This document shows, piece after piece, positions 48,167-59,639 of a DNA stretch of 64,000 nt (positions are counted from its first letter, which is position 1; the number at the start of each line of letters is the position of its first letter). The position numbers were made by a program, and so were the translations under genes. Under the pieces are notes generated by a model that searched no databases, was not told the DNA's origin, and was given only the letters and a program-made list of their open reading frames with translations. This DNA comes from Stropharia rugosoannulata. Its lineage: Eukaryota; Basidiomycota; Agaricomycetes; Agaricales; Strophariaceae. Location of the stretch: the NCBI GenBank assembly GCA_028532985.1, contig JANCIK010000008.1, positions 2,666,001-2,730,000 on the forward strand, read 5' to 3'.

Positions 48167-50513
48167 CTTGCTCTAATGGGATGGGTATACGAGAGCAGAG
48201 CCAAGGGAGGGGAATGGGGTGCCGCCGCCTGAGTTGACGAGTCACAAGTTGGAGAGAGGAAAAGAAAAGAATGGACAGGCTGTTTCCCTTCAGAGACTAG
48301 GTCGACTTGCAGGGCTATCCGCTAGGCGATTTGAAGAGTCCGAGATTATATTGCAAGCGCAATTTGATGGGCGCGAGCTCGGCTAACATCAAGGGATGGA
48401 TCAGGGTTGCCAACCATCGTCTCCCGAGCCAAGGCGCAACTACACCTCCATGAGCTCTCATGTTACTTCCGCGCCGTACTGAAGAATTACATACATCTTC
48501 AAAGCTGAATTTTGTCCAAGCATTATCCAATTATCTTTTGGCATGAGATGGGTCAAAGATGGGTAGAGGTTAGTATATGTCTGATGGCACGTCGAACAAA
48601 CTCTCGATATCACTGATCAAACACAACATGTCATACAGATTGCGGTCTTTGATTGTGACGATAGGAGACGGATAAGCTATGATAGGATGTGGTCTGTCAT
48701 GATAAGTGCATAGGTGAAGTTCGGGTTAGTGATATGTACAAGTATGTACATACGGCTATAGTTGATTGTAGGCACAATTTCATTTCTAATATTGGGCGCT
48801 GATCAGAGGAGCCACAAGAAGGTGAAACTTGGTGAAACTGCAATAAAGTTTGAATGAAGCATCTTGTTTGTTTGGACAGTGTAAGTTACATACATTATGA
48901 TACATATGACTGATCGTATGACCTCGGATTCACACGACGTCCCAACGCAAGGCTAATTCTCATACAAATCTCTTGGAAGTTCTTGCGTTTCTCAGCGGCC
49001 GTGCGTGATTGTGTAGGCTGGTGTACACCTTTATAACATAGAAACTCTGGCAAATATGGCACCGTTTTTGCTCTACATATCTTTCGTGCACGTCTGAATG
49101 ACTTGTATAATGCGGGTTCGCCACGAGGCCATCTCCGGAGAACATATCTCCGAGGAAGGCTCCCTACACGACTACATCTCCCCGGCAGTGCACTGTAAGT
49201 GCCGAGTCTCATCTTGCTTGTGCTTTTTCAAATGGATCGAAACGTACTCAAGGATGCACCAGTCTGAATTTATTGAAAGAGAATCAGAGACGAAGACAGT
49301 TTCTCCAGCTCTCGGTTACATTACACTCTGATCATGACGCTTGTCGATCGGCGCTTAGCGGTAATTAGCCGAGCGGCGATAGCACGAAGCATCTCACTGA
49401 AGTCACCATCTCCCCTCAAGGCCTAACTATCTGATCTCCCACCAGTAAAATGCACACTGATGTCCTTTGTACACTTTGACTTCCTTAAAGCAGCAGCCAA
49501 ATAGATGTGCCTTGACATAATATGAGGATTTGATTGCTTCGTACATGATTAGTAGAGGTGAGTAAAAATTATACATTCTACAAGTTTCGCCTCGCTACGC
49601 TGCGGCTTAGGGCGTACACACTAAACAAAGAAGTATGTAAGTAATGTTGTGAAGCATTTGTAAATAGTATAACATGAAGCATCACGGCACCGTTAACGCG
49701 CTGCGCAATCAGTGCGCATTGGGCGCGCTGGCGCGCGCGGTGCTTATAGGCTCATAAAGTGCCAGCCACCGATTGGCCGCTGATGCAAAAGTTTGGCAAA
49801 AGTACGATAGTAGTGCTACACACATAGCGTACTACATATGATTGGGTTGGTCGGCGGTATCAGATAATGCATTGCATTTCACCTCCTTTTGTCACTCCAT
49901 AACCAGCTCAAACCCAGGTCTGCATGCCGCGACTCCGTCAGCCAAACACCTACATACAAAAGCGTGTCATAATTATAAAGATATGGGGTAATACTCACGT
50001 CGAAAGGTTAATATGTAAATTATGTACAGCCTGCTAGCTGTGTCTATGTAGTTCAACTTTGGAAGCCAAACTCTTAGGCTTCCTGGTCAAGGTTGTGTAA
50101 TTCTCAGATGCCCATTGATGTAGCAGAGTCTGGTAAGTAGATGAATTAAGTAACTTAACCAGATTATCGGAGGGGAGAAGGCCGGAACATTGTCCACAAT
50201 TCATCCATAATTCGAACTCGCGTTGAAATCAATTCGCACATCGTGACTAGTTGACTCCTGACTTGCTTGTAAAGTTGTAAGCCCGTCCGCTATACTTAAG
50301 TACTACTTATGCATGCCCACAGCTACTAATTTTAGCACTTACCCAGCAATTGCGAGTGAATGACCAATAATGACGGCGACGGGGCTACGGCTACTGTAAG
50401 TGGCCGATGCTTTGTTCCGATACATTTTGATCTCGAAGCACGATAATGCAGCTCGCCCATATAAACTGTACGATAACTCAGTCTGGATATCGCAGTCCTA
50501 GTCCACGACCTAC
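48167..50513. other. 2.3-kb intergenic stretch
   Basis: No exon with family features was found. A GC-rich, partly palindromic patch (GCGCGCTGGCGCGCGC, about 49726-49741) lies in otherwise AT-rich DNA. The right end is the promoter of the OYE gene. Confidence 0.4.
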
Positions 50514-52022
50514 ATGTCTAATCTAAACGTACCGGCTCCCAACACATCTTATTTCACGCCCATCCAAGCGCCACCTGCAGGAACTGCGCTTGACCCTCAG
50601 CCAGATGGTCGTCCCATCCCAAAAATATTCCAGCCGTTGCGCATCCGTGGCGTCGAATTCCCCAATAGGATCTGGGTATGTCCACCGCTTTCATGGATAC
50701 AGTATCGACTAGGATCGCTAACATCCGTCTCAAATGATAGCTCTCCCCACTTTGCCAATACTCAGCTGAAAACGGCCGTGTAACGGCGTGGCACACCGCA
50801 CATTGTAAGCCGGCTTTCAACTGCACTACTGATTGATATTTTGGCTGCACCGAGGCTTATTTTCGTGTAGTGGGTGGCATCCTCACGCGCGGCGCTGGAC
50901 ACACAATGATCGAGGCAACCGCAGTTACCGCGAACGGACGCATTACCCCAGAAGATACGGGCATTTGGTCCGACGAGCACATACCGCCACTTGCCGCGCT
51001 CGTTGAGTTTGCACATTCACAGTCCCAGAAGATCGGTATTCAGCTCGCGCACGCTGGGCGTAAGGCGTCTACCTCTGCACCATTTATCAATGGTCCTATC
51101 CTTGCATCGGAAGCCGTAGGTGGATGGCCGGAGGATGTTTGGGGACCGTCTGCGGTGCCATTCGATGTTGGCTACGCGCAGCCAAAGGAACTGTCAGTTA
51201 AGGACATCAAGGGTCTCGTGCAAGCCTTTGCCGAGGGTGCAAAGCGCGCGATCAAAGCAGGATTCGATGTAATCGAAATACACTCCGCCCATGGCTATCT
51301 GCTGCAAGAATTCCTGAGCCCGATTTCTAACAAACGCACAGACGAGTATGGCGGAAGCTGGGAGAACCGAATTAGATTCCCTATAGAGGTTGTGGATGCC
51401 GTTCGAGCAGTCATTCCGGAGTCCACCCCCGTCTTCTTCAGGTGCGTTGAGTGTAATAATATGCATTATCCTCTGGTAACCAGCTCTTCTCAGGATATCT
51501 GCAACAGATTGGGTCGACGACGAGCCAGCGTGGAGCTCAGAAGATACAATGCGTCTTGCTCCAGTACTGTATGCGCATGGGGTTGACCTATTCGACATAT
51601 CGTCTGGTGGAAACTCTACAAAGCAGAAAATTGGTGGGCCAATTATTATCGGCGGCCCTGTGCATGTAGCCGGGGAGCGCGTCAAGGCGTACCAAGCTCC
51701 TCTTGCACACGACGTCATGAATGCCGTCGGGGCAAAGGAAGCCTACCCTTCTAGCCGCTCTGGGGAACCGACCGAGCGTCCAAGCAGGTTATTGGTCTCC
51801 GCAGTCGGGAAAATCACGTCCGGGAGGCAAGCAGAAGAGCTACTAGAGGAAGGTTATGCCGATGTTGTTATGCTCGGCCGACAGTTCGTCAAAGATCCGG
51901 CGTCAGTGTGGACATTTGCAGAGGATCTAGAAGACATTAAAATCAAGCTGGCCAGTCAGATAGGATGGGGATTTGTGGGTAGGGGAAAGAAAACTGTTGA
52001 CAGCAAGGAGACCGGAAAATAG
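50514..52022 (+). CDS. NADPH:flavin oxidoreductase, old yellow enzyme (YqjM-like)
   Basis: This FMN enzyme reduces activated C=C bonds using NADPH. Four exons (50514-50675, 50741-50804, 50871-51441, 51494-52022) join in frame to 441 aa. Visible features are 'FQPLRIRGVEFPNRI', 'SPLCQYSAENGRVTAWH' (class-specific Cys and Tyr), 'QLAHAGRKAS' (substrate-binding His), 'GFDVIEIHSAHGYLLQEFLS' (His-x-x-His), 'RTDEYGGSWENR' and 'ADVVMLGRQFVKDP'. The pattern matches the thermophilic-like YqjM class rather than yeast OYE1. No signal peptide or membrane segment; probably cytosolic. The true substrate cannot be told from sequence. Confidence 0.93.
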
Positions 52023-53373
52023 GACAGACACCATTGCCAAGATCTGGAATATTGCAACTAGACAAGTGCTCCGATAAGTAATGACGTTGTAATATTCAAG
52101 AGGATCACATCTAATACATACAAGCCGCCTCTGACAAAGTTCACTGATAAAAAATATAGTTTCCTACAATAAGCTGCAATACGATGGCTTAATAGCTTTG
52201 AATTTTGGGTAAATCGTTCCCCGGCGCGTCTGACTCAATGTATATAACAAGATAAGTCAACCGAGTCAAAATACTTGAAACAATAAGCTGGGTGTGATAT
52301 CGGAGGTCATGTACCCTACAAGAGCATTTGAATGTGTCAGGATAGATTGTTAGTTATGAAAACTTGGACCAGAGCCTGCAGTTAAACTCAAATCAGGGGT
52401 GGTTCTGGAGGTTCCTAGCGCAGAGTAGTAAGGCATTCTTCTCGAATTAGTTTGAACAGATGGAATGTTGATGCCTCTTTTCTCGTCTGATTTTCTCTAA
52501 AGCGAAGTCAGTACAATCAAGGCGTTCAAAACAATTTGTTTTTACCTTATACGGGAGATAGTCGTTGATGATCTTTCCCTGTGCTTGCTGCAACACCTCC
52601 ATTGAAGGAGTTTTCTTCAATTTAAAAGAGAACCACTGAGCTCTCCTTAACTATTTCTCGTGTCCCTCTGACTCTTTTTCTATTCCGTGATATTGTTTGT
52701 GGTAATCAAAGTAACACCTCATAAGTTGACCAGACTCACTTGCCTATGCTATTCAGCGTCGTATCCCCAAGAGATTTCAAGCTATTATTGTCCGAGGAAG
52801 TGGGTATTTCTTTGGTTGAAAGCTCGTCGGACGACATGTCTGTTGCCGAAGATGATCGATGAGGCCTATGAGGCTGGAGCAGTGGGAGTGTGCTCTTTGT
52901 ATGATATTTATGTAAAACTCAGATAAGTAGCCTGGTATTTATGTGTTTGCTACAGCCCTCCAAGCCGCAGGGACTATTACGGCGTGCTTTCGATCGTCTA
53001 CTACACCTACGCGTACGCATGCGGCTACGCTAACTTGAAAGTCGAGGTGGTTTAGTTATCAAATTTTCATTTATGTCAGTGGAAACGGCTATTGAGGGTA
53101 GCCTTATTGTGCGGGATGCAGTTCATCCGTCATTGTTATTCAAGTTACTACAAAGGTGTTCAACTTGGAGATACTCCGTTACAGATACCCTACAACCGAC
53201 GTAGAAGATGTTCGGACATTATAGGTTGGTTATGTACGTACGTATGTGTATCGTGAGGCATGTAAACTAGTATCCTATGCTATATGGTCCATTTTGCAAC
53301 AGAACAGTGGGGGTCATTTTAAGTTGTACATAGTCCAGGCAAAGTAAAACAAGGTTGATGTACTGTATTTAAA
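52023..53373. other. Spacer with one weak small-gene candidate
   Basis: The stretch between the OYE gene and the kinase-like cluster contains the candidate at 52350-52602 (listed separately). An open frame at 52687-52926 (+) has no recognisable features. The rest is AT-rich with no clear structure. Confidence 0.4.
52350..52602 (-). CDS. Possible small spliced gene, 67 aa, unknown
   Basis: ATG at 52602 opens 'MEVLQQAQGKIINDYLPYK'. A canonical GTAAAA donor and a TTTAG acceptor then keep frame into 'RKSDEKRGINIPSVQTNSRR', ending at a TAA at 52350-52352. Exons would be 52602-52546 and 52496-52350. I recognise no family, and such a short spliced frame can arise by chance. Confidence 0.25.
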
Positions 53374-53501
53374 AGTGGGTATATGGAAAAGAATGAATGC
53401 GAAGCTCAGGAAGAAAATAATCGCATAAGAAGAGTTCAGTGGGTATACGGAAAACAGTTAATGCGATGTCGTGGACGAAAACAATCGCATCAGAAGAGTT
53501 C
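53374..53501. repeat. Tandem duplication (2 x 64 bp) at the 3' end of kinase-like gene 1
   Basis: Units 53374-53437 and 53438-53501 both run from AGTGGGTATA to AAGAGTTC and are about 80 percent identical. The right unit encodes the last residues of the kinase-like protein (LRTLLMRLFSS). The left unit is a diverged extra copy behind the stop codon. Confidence 0.85.
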
Positions 53502-54784
53502 GCAATGTCTTCTTAGGCTTCAAACTCTTTTCAAACTTCTTACGACGTCCCAAAATAATGTCCGTCTCTGTCCAAACCCTCTGTGACATCTCCTCTTCAC
53601 TAAACGCTGAAACCATGGTCTTGAATAATAGCCTGGCTTCTGTTGCTGTAGGCCTGTCCGCGGGATCCTTGCGAGTCATAGCCTCGTGAAATGGGTGTAA
53701 AAGTTCCATACCCTCGTAGTTCTAAGAAGTAGTTCTCAAGCATATACCAAGGTACAATGTTAATCCACTCACTTTTGAAAGCTTTGCAATAATCATGCCT
53801 ACTTGGTATATGTCCAACTTGAAAGGGTTGTAGGGAATAGTTTCCGACATCTCAGGCACACCGCGCTCCTGACCATACCTCCCGACGCAGAGACATTCTT
53901 CTTGGTCTGGGGGAAATTGTATAGCAGTTTCGAAGTCGATGAAAAAATACTTCAGAGGCTCGACAGATCGGCGCTCAACCCCTGTAATAAAACGCTTCCA
54001 ATCTATTGATTTTCCTGGTCGGAACAATGACATGTCACCGTCTGGAAGCAGTTTCGAGGAGTCCATCATAACATTGAGATAGCAGGCATCTCTGGAATCA
54101 TGCTCGTAGTAAAAAGATGTGTAATGTAGGAATATTTAATACTCACCTGTGCGCTATACGGTGTTCATGCATAAATTCAAGACCCTGTGCATATAAGCTT
54201 AGTATATACACGTGTTGCTGTAAAAAAGCTCACCTCAAGAATCTGACTCATACAATCGACAATTTCGCAGACATAGGTGAAAGGAAAGACTTGGCAATCC
54301 ATATCCAGAAGGTATGGCATAACTATCCAAACGTGCTTGTCGTCGTTCGGAACTGGTATCTTGTCCAGCAGTGGAACGGTATGGTTTCTTTCGTCTTTAA
54401 GTAGTTCTGGGGAGTTCAAGTACTCCAAACACGGTATGTCTTCATCCGCGCAGACAACCTTGAGCACCACCCTTTCACCGTCGGCAATGCGAATAGCATC
54501 TAGGACGGGCCAAGAAGCCTAGGTAAAGATGCTCGTGAAGATGCAATAACATAAATTAGAGAAGTTTGACATACAAACATATGTTCCGAATCAGGGCACT
54601 TCTCGTATTGGTTGATTTTTTTGTTTAGCCAAGAAGGTACCCAACCTGGACGATACCGCTCAGGCAGCAGATATCCCCGTTCCAGCAGAAATGGTTGGTG
54701 CTCAACCCAAGGTTCCTCCCAAGGTTGTATCAAGCCATCTGACCTTACCTCCACATTTGTAAGATCGCCAAATGCGCGTGGCAT
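53458..54784 (-). CDS. Divergent protein kinase-like protein, DFE variant (copy 1)
   Basis: The start 'MPRAFGDL' is conserved in copy 2. Exon blocks give 'LIQPWEEPWVEHQPFLLERG', 'RIADGERVVLKVVCADED' (probable beta-3 Lys), 'VWIVMPYLL' (hinge) and 'GLEFMHEHRIAHR', spliced at about 54151/54102 to 'DACYLNVMMDSS'. This restores HRD-x4-N of the catalytic loop. The metal-binding motif reads 'FIDFETAI', so DFG is DFE. 'VPEMS' is the APE-like motif and 'KLDIYQVGMI' the helix F Asp. A glycine-rich loop is not evident. The protein is therefore kinase-folded, with activity uncertain. It is the first of three tandem paralogs on this strand. Confidence 0.8.
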
Positions 54785-55177
54785 ATCGCCAGAAAAGATA
54801 GAGGTGCTATGTAGTAGTTGGGTAGTAGTGTTGGCGGGAATATACGGTGCGTTAATTTCGGACTGCAAGCTTCTAGTTTCAAGGATGGTGCAGAGTTTGC
54901 TGAGACTTTTCTGCTGGCACTACCATAAATCGGAATAGAGTCTTGACATCCAGGACAATTGCAGGATGTCTGCGAAGTTTTCAGCTTCTCCTGAGACTCA
55001 TAGTCAGGATAAACGATCAATAGGAACGTCGTCGGGTGCGTGAGATGCGCAAGGTTACTGATGGTGAAAGAATGTAACCGTGGGAATCGTCGAACTGTTA
55101 GGCGTACGCATGTAGGATTCACTCGCATGCGCAGCCGCATCATAATTCATTACACAAAGATGCCCCGATGCCTTTCA
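54785..55177. other. Upstream region of kinase-like gene 1
   Basis: Presumed promoter; short open frames have no recognisable features. It ends at the left target duplication of the DNA element. Confidence 0.4.
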
Positions 55178-55180
55178 TAA

Positions 55181-55239
55181 GGGCCTGTTCGGCTGAAGTT
55201 CGACGCCGTCATAATATCACCAGGTTCCCTTGTTTGGTA
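55181..55239 (+). repeat. Left terminal inverted repeat of the DNA element
   Basis: 59 bp starting GGGCCTGTTCGGCTGAAG, with TAA directly before it. It matches the reverse complement of 59961-60019 except for one base. Confidence 0.92.
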
Positions 55240-55808
55240 GTCTTAGTAATCAATCACCTTTTCGGATATTGTTATGATGTGTGACGAACATACAAACCCA
55301 TTCCGCCGTCATTGCCGTATCTCGGCTTTTCACGGTCATCAAGCCGTCTTGAAGCCGTCCTTTGTTGAAAATCTCAATGATTTCTTTTGGCGTATTGTAG
55401 ACTACAAGGAAGATTCTTGAACACTCGTGACTTACATATTTCATTGCAAATAAATCCTGATTCATTCGCACAAGCCGTGAGCTTGAGGCCGTTGCTTAAC
55501 TATGTTTACTTGCAAAGTTCGGCTCAGGCAAATATGACCCCGGCTGCCCCTGCCCCGGTAGCTGACATTTGGCTTCCTTCGGAGTCAAAAATAAACCTTG
55601 TTTTTCTTTTGGTTTTCTTTTACACATGCTATTATATAGGAGTATATTCCTCTGTGTCTCAATATACCTACCTACCAATTAATGCAGAATTAGTGCTCTT
55701 GTACCCATAATACATGTATCCGTTACACATAAACAGCCGACGCAGCCTTGACGCAGCGGCGCAGCCGATGCCAACAAGACATTTGAGTTTACGTAATGAT
55801 TACACATA

Positions 55809-56074
55809 TGTGACGGGGCGTGATTCACACGAGTCCCGGCACACGAGTGAGCCTCAAAAGCAACAGACGGATTAATGCTGTGGTATTCAAGACTGGGGTC
55901 TACATTGTAGGTAGAGCCCCTTTATATACTCTACAGGAATGTTTATACTGTAAATAAATGAGATAGGATGAGTAGATAAAAGGATAAGAAATATCTAAGT
56001 GGATGAGATTGGGATAAGACAAGGATAAGATAAGATATACTGGAGATTGTGACGACGACAGGCGGTCCGTCACA
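55809..56074 (-). repeat. LTR (3' LTR in element orientation)
   Basis: 266 bp, bounded by TGTGACGG and CCGTCACA, apparently identical to 59640-59905. Confidence 0.95.
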
Positions 56075-56229
56075 TACGCCCTCCAGCTGATGTGAAATAT
56101 CAGCTAAGTAAAATTGATGTAAAATGTATGTAGTAAGAGTTTGGTAAGAGTTAAGCAAGAGTAAGTCAAAAGCAATAGTAATAAGAAAATGTAAAGGGAT
56201 GTATATATCAAATGCAATTGCCCTGGTTT

Positions 56230-56918
56230 TCAACTTGTCGACTTCCTCCTGTCTCTAGTCGGATACGGGTTGTGTCGATTGGTTTGCCTGCCCAACCTGC
56301 CCGAGAGTGCGTCCAGAACGATCTCGTAAATTTCGTTTGGTTTGAACGTGTTGCCAAAAAGGCGAATAGTTTCCACGGCGGCCTGAAGCTTGCAGTGTCG
56401 CTCCGTCGGGGAATTGGGGATTGAGTGGGTAGCGGAAGCGACCGTTGGATGCGCAGATAATGGTGTCGGCCGGAGTAATCCACGGAAGTTAGTAGTGTTG
56501 GATGGGGTGATGAGTGAGCGCGAGAACCCCGGAACAGGGGAGCTCAGATTGGCGGCATTGGCGGGTAGACGGAAGAATGGGTATGCGCCTGGTGCGCTCG
56601 AGTTTGGGATTAGCACGTCGTTGAGTGAGTCCGTAGGGTCAACCGGTGCGCATACGGCAGGTGCGGATGGTGCGGAAACGTCCATGTTGACGTCGGTTCT
56701 GGTTGGCGGCTCTTCGGGCAGCGGGGCGGACAACGGATCGGAGACGGAAGTGGTGGCTGTGCCGTCGTCGTTCGCGAAAGTAGCGGTCGAAGGAGCAGCA
56801 AAGGGGGAGAGGTTTTGTTGAAACGGAGTCCTTTAGGCAGGGTGTAAGGAGAGGGAGACGAAGCAGTAGAAGTAGAGAGTGTAGTAGAAGAAGAAAATGA
56901 AGTAGTGATTGCATCCAT
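56230..56918 (-). CDS. Second ORF of the LTR element, unknown, frame uncertain
   Basis: After the gag stop, an ATG at 56918 opens a Ser/Thr-rich frame (MDAITTSFSSSTTLSTSTA...). The most protein-like sequence then continues in another frame: 'PLPEEPPTRTDVNMDVSAPS' and 'NTFKPNEIYEIVLDALSG' down to a stop at 56230. Either a frameshift, an unrecognised intron, or a downstream start joins them. It has no similarity that I recognise to protease, polymerase or integrase. It may be a captured host fragment or an accessory protein. Confidence 0.45.
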
Positions 56919-57001
56919 TGAATAAAGAAAGTATGAAAAAGAAGTGGGGTTTTATAGGTGAGAGTTGGGCTTGGGTGGCCCGAGCATGTCATATACTAGT
57001 A

Positions 57002-59452
57002 TCAATGTGGAGAATATTGTCCTATACTCTCTCCACCACTCGCCCTCCAGATCTTTGCAACCGGCGAAGATTTTCTTTGTTGTTTTGGGTCAGGATCAGA
57101 CATAGACCCGCCCTTGATGATTTTCAATTTATTTAAAGCAAAGGGCTCACGCCCTCCAAACCTTTTCAAAGGAGTTCGCTTTCTGTCCACGGATTGTTCA
57201 ATGTTCTTTTTTGAATAAGCGCCTATCACGGTATTTACCGAGCGCTCATGGACTTGGTCAGATTCGTCGTTGACATCTGCTATGGAGAGCATATTAGCTT
57301 CAATCTCCATAAAATATGTAGCTACATCATCAGGAGACGACATTGTATCTCCTAAGTTATTTGAAGGGTCCAGGTCCATAGTAAAAACATGTGCATCCTT
57401 ATTTTGCACAGACTCCTCTTTCACAACATTCTTTTTGAGACAATTTTGTGGGTAATGCCCCACTTCACCGCAAACCTCACAGTGACGCGGTTCAGTGTAA
57501 CTGTGTCTCCCAGCCATGTATTTAAATGGGCGGCTTCGGGTAATGTACCCATGAGTGTCATCCCTCTGCTGATTGCCAGAAGAAATTGTGGCATGATTAT
57601 TATTATTAAACTTTCGTCGCCTATTGCTACGGCGACTGTCAGTCACGCTAGTTGAGTGACTTCTATCTGTCTTATTTGACTTATAGCTTCTGCTACTTTG
57701 CCGACTATTTGAGCCACTTGTGCTCGACTCACGGCTGAATGCACGGCTTGACGAGCTATTTAAGGAACGGCTCGTTGCTTGGCTCGATGTTCGGCTTGAT
57801 GATCTGCTCGACTTACGCCAGTGGCGCTTATTATCCCAGTGCGCTCTCGCAGCAGTTTCGAAAACTGTGGCAGCGTCGATGACATCATCCCAGGTATGTG
57901 TCAGCGGGTCAATTCTCTGTTCCATCAGCTTGCGCCGTATCCAATAGTTCATCCCATAAAATAATTTATCCACGCGTTCTTGTGGAGTCGAAGTGCCAAT
58001 GACCATAAATAGTAAACGCAGTTTCGAGGCATATTGCTTAATGGTCAATTTTCTTTGCTCAAAGTGCTCCAATTTTTTTCTTTGCTTCATCCTGTAATCT
58101 GGTGGGAAGCAATACAAAAATAATTCTTTCAAATATTCAGACATAGTCCATTCTTTGTCACTCGCAATTACATAGGTTTCGAAAAATTCAGCAGCTTTGC
58201 CTCCGAGGAAGTCTCCACAGTAGTTAACATGTTCGGATGGCGGGAAACCCGCTTGGCGCATGTAGCGCGCGCACTGTTGTGCATAACGCGAGAACTTGAT
58301 TGCATCTACTTCACCGTTGTATCTTTCTGGCGGCATAGGTTTAACTGGACTAAATCTGAAGCTAGTATCGCTTCGCTCAGAGCCAAAGGGGCTACACAGC
58401 GCTTGAAATTCAAACGGATCAGAATTATCGACGCGCATAGAGGTTCGCAGCGGCTTTGGTACATATTCATTCCTATCGGTGTTATTAATAATCTTGCCAA
58501 TTAGACTTGTAGGCGGTAGTATTACTGATGGAATAAGTGGAGCACGCTTCTCAGCGGGCTTCGGTGTGAAAAAGTTTGCGAATTCGTGCGAAAGCGGGCT
58601 ATTAGCCAGGGGACGCGTACCGCTTCGTTCGACGTGCGGCGTCTGCGGGTTGTTCCCACGCTCGCGGGCGCTTAACAATTCTTCGAGTTGGCGTTTCTCG
58701 CGCTCCATTTGTTCTAAGCGCTGCTTGAGCTGCGTAATCTCATCATTCTGGCTGTCTGGCTGTTTCTCAGGATGGGCTCTCGCTTGAAACTCAGCAAAGC
58801 GGACTTGCTGTGCATTGGGATTTAACTCAGATTGTGGAATATTAATATTACCCCATTCTCTAGGGTCAATGGCCTTCCCCTTTGCTCTTGACTGAGAAGG
58901 GGTCTCAAAGTCCGTGAGATTATTCTGGAATCCGGAGTTTTCGGCCCTTTCAGTTAGGTCATCAAGTTGAGCCTGATGTTTCTTTAACATTCCATGAATT
59001 AAACCGAATTTTACTAACATGTCTTCCATAATAGGAAAGAGTTGATTGACTGATGCCGTAGTAGTTGATACGGCTACGGCAAGTTCCCTTATATTGACTT
59101 TGGACTCGTCGTCGGACAATTCAGTCAAAGATGAGTCAATTCTGTCATTAATATTATTGTTATTCAAATTATCAATATCAATAATAGGGGGCTGCTGCAC
59201 ATCCCTAGTAAGGTCCTGTAGATCATCATCTACGGCCTTGTTACTGACTGGCTCATCTGTCTGGCCAGCAGTCGACCGAGCACCCTCTGTGTCATCGGCC
59301 ACAATACTACGCTCACGAGTCGCGACCTCGTGTTGAGCGTGAGAGCGCGTGTTAGCGCTCGGTCCCACACCGCTACCCTGCCCTCCGGCTCGCGGTACGG
59401 TGTTTTTACTGGGACCAGACTTCGACGGCATAGTAAGCCTCGACGAAGACAT
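57002..59452 (-). CDS. Retrotransposon Gag polyprotein
   Basis: This is an intact 816-aa frame starting MSSSRLTMPSKSG. It contains an acidic/polar N-terminal half, a predicted coiled stretch (LKQRLEQMEREKRQLEELL), and a retrotransposon gag capsid domain ('YLKELFLYCFPPDYRMKQRK' and 'YASKLRLLFMVIGTSTPQER'). An Arg/Ser-rich linker and a CCHC zinc knuckle follow ('CEVCGEVGHYPQNC'). It would form the virus-like particle and bind element RNA. No stop or frameshift is visible, which fits a young or conserved element. The frame stops without entering a protease or polymerase domain. Confidence 0.92.
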   Translation of the reverse strand: MSSSRLTMPSKSGPSKNTVPRAGGQGSGVGPSANTRSHAQHEVATRERSIVADDTEGARSTAGQTDEPVSNKAVDDDLQDLTRDVQQPPIIDIDNLNNNNINDRIDSSLTELSDDESKVNIRELAVAVSTTTASVNQLFPIMEDMLVKFGLIHGMLKKHQAQLDDLTERAENSGFQNNLTDFETPSQSRAKGKAIDPREWGNINIPQSELNPNAQQVRFAEFQARAHPEKQPDSQNDEITQLKQRLEQMEREKRQLEELLSARERGNNPQTPHVERSGTRPLANSPLSHEFANFFTPKPAEKRAPLIPSVILPPTSLIGKIINNTDRNEYVPKPLRTSMRVDNSDPFEFQALCSPFGSERSDTSFRFSPVKPMPPERYNGEVDAIKFSRYAQQCARYMRQAGFPPSEHVNYCGDFLGGKAAEFFETYVIASDKEWTMSEYLKELFLYCFPPDYRMKQRKKLEHFEQRKLTIKQYASKLRLLFMVIGTSTPQERVDKLFYGMNYWIRRKLMEQRIDPLTHTWDDVIDAATVFETAARAHWDNKRHWRKSSRSSSRTSSQATSRSLNSSSSRAFSRESSTSGSNSRQSSRSYKSNKTDRSHSTSVTDSRRSNRRRKFNNNNHATISSGNQQRDDTHGYITRSRPFKYMAGRHSYTEPRHCEVCGEVGHYPQNCLKKNVVKEESVQNKDAHVFTMDLDPSNNLGDTMSSPDDVATYFMEIEANMLSIADVNDESDQVHERSVNTVIGAYSKKNIEQSVDRKRTPLKRFGGREPFALNKLKIIKGGSMSDPDPKQQRKSSPVAKIWRASGGESIGQYSPH

Positions 59453-59639
59453 AGAAAAATGCTATAGCAGAAAAAGGTCAGTAATAAAATTGCAAGAGGA
59501 CTTAACTTCGCCTAGGGTCTTGGGTGATCAGTCCAAGATGAATCCGAGGGGTTTGGTCAACGAGCAGTGCACTGACAAAGGTTCGGGGTGGTCCCGTAGA
59601 GTAGCAACGAGTACCCAGCTATGAGTACCGTCAAAAATA

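Noticed and set aside
52687..52926. 79-codon frame as a gene
   Set aside because: No conserved motif, no convincing start context or splice partners; overlapping frames look equally good.
56212..56821. Open frames on the + strand inside the LTR element
   Set aside because: The TATA box and gag show that the element is transcribed from the minus strand; these frames are shadows of the second reading frame.
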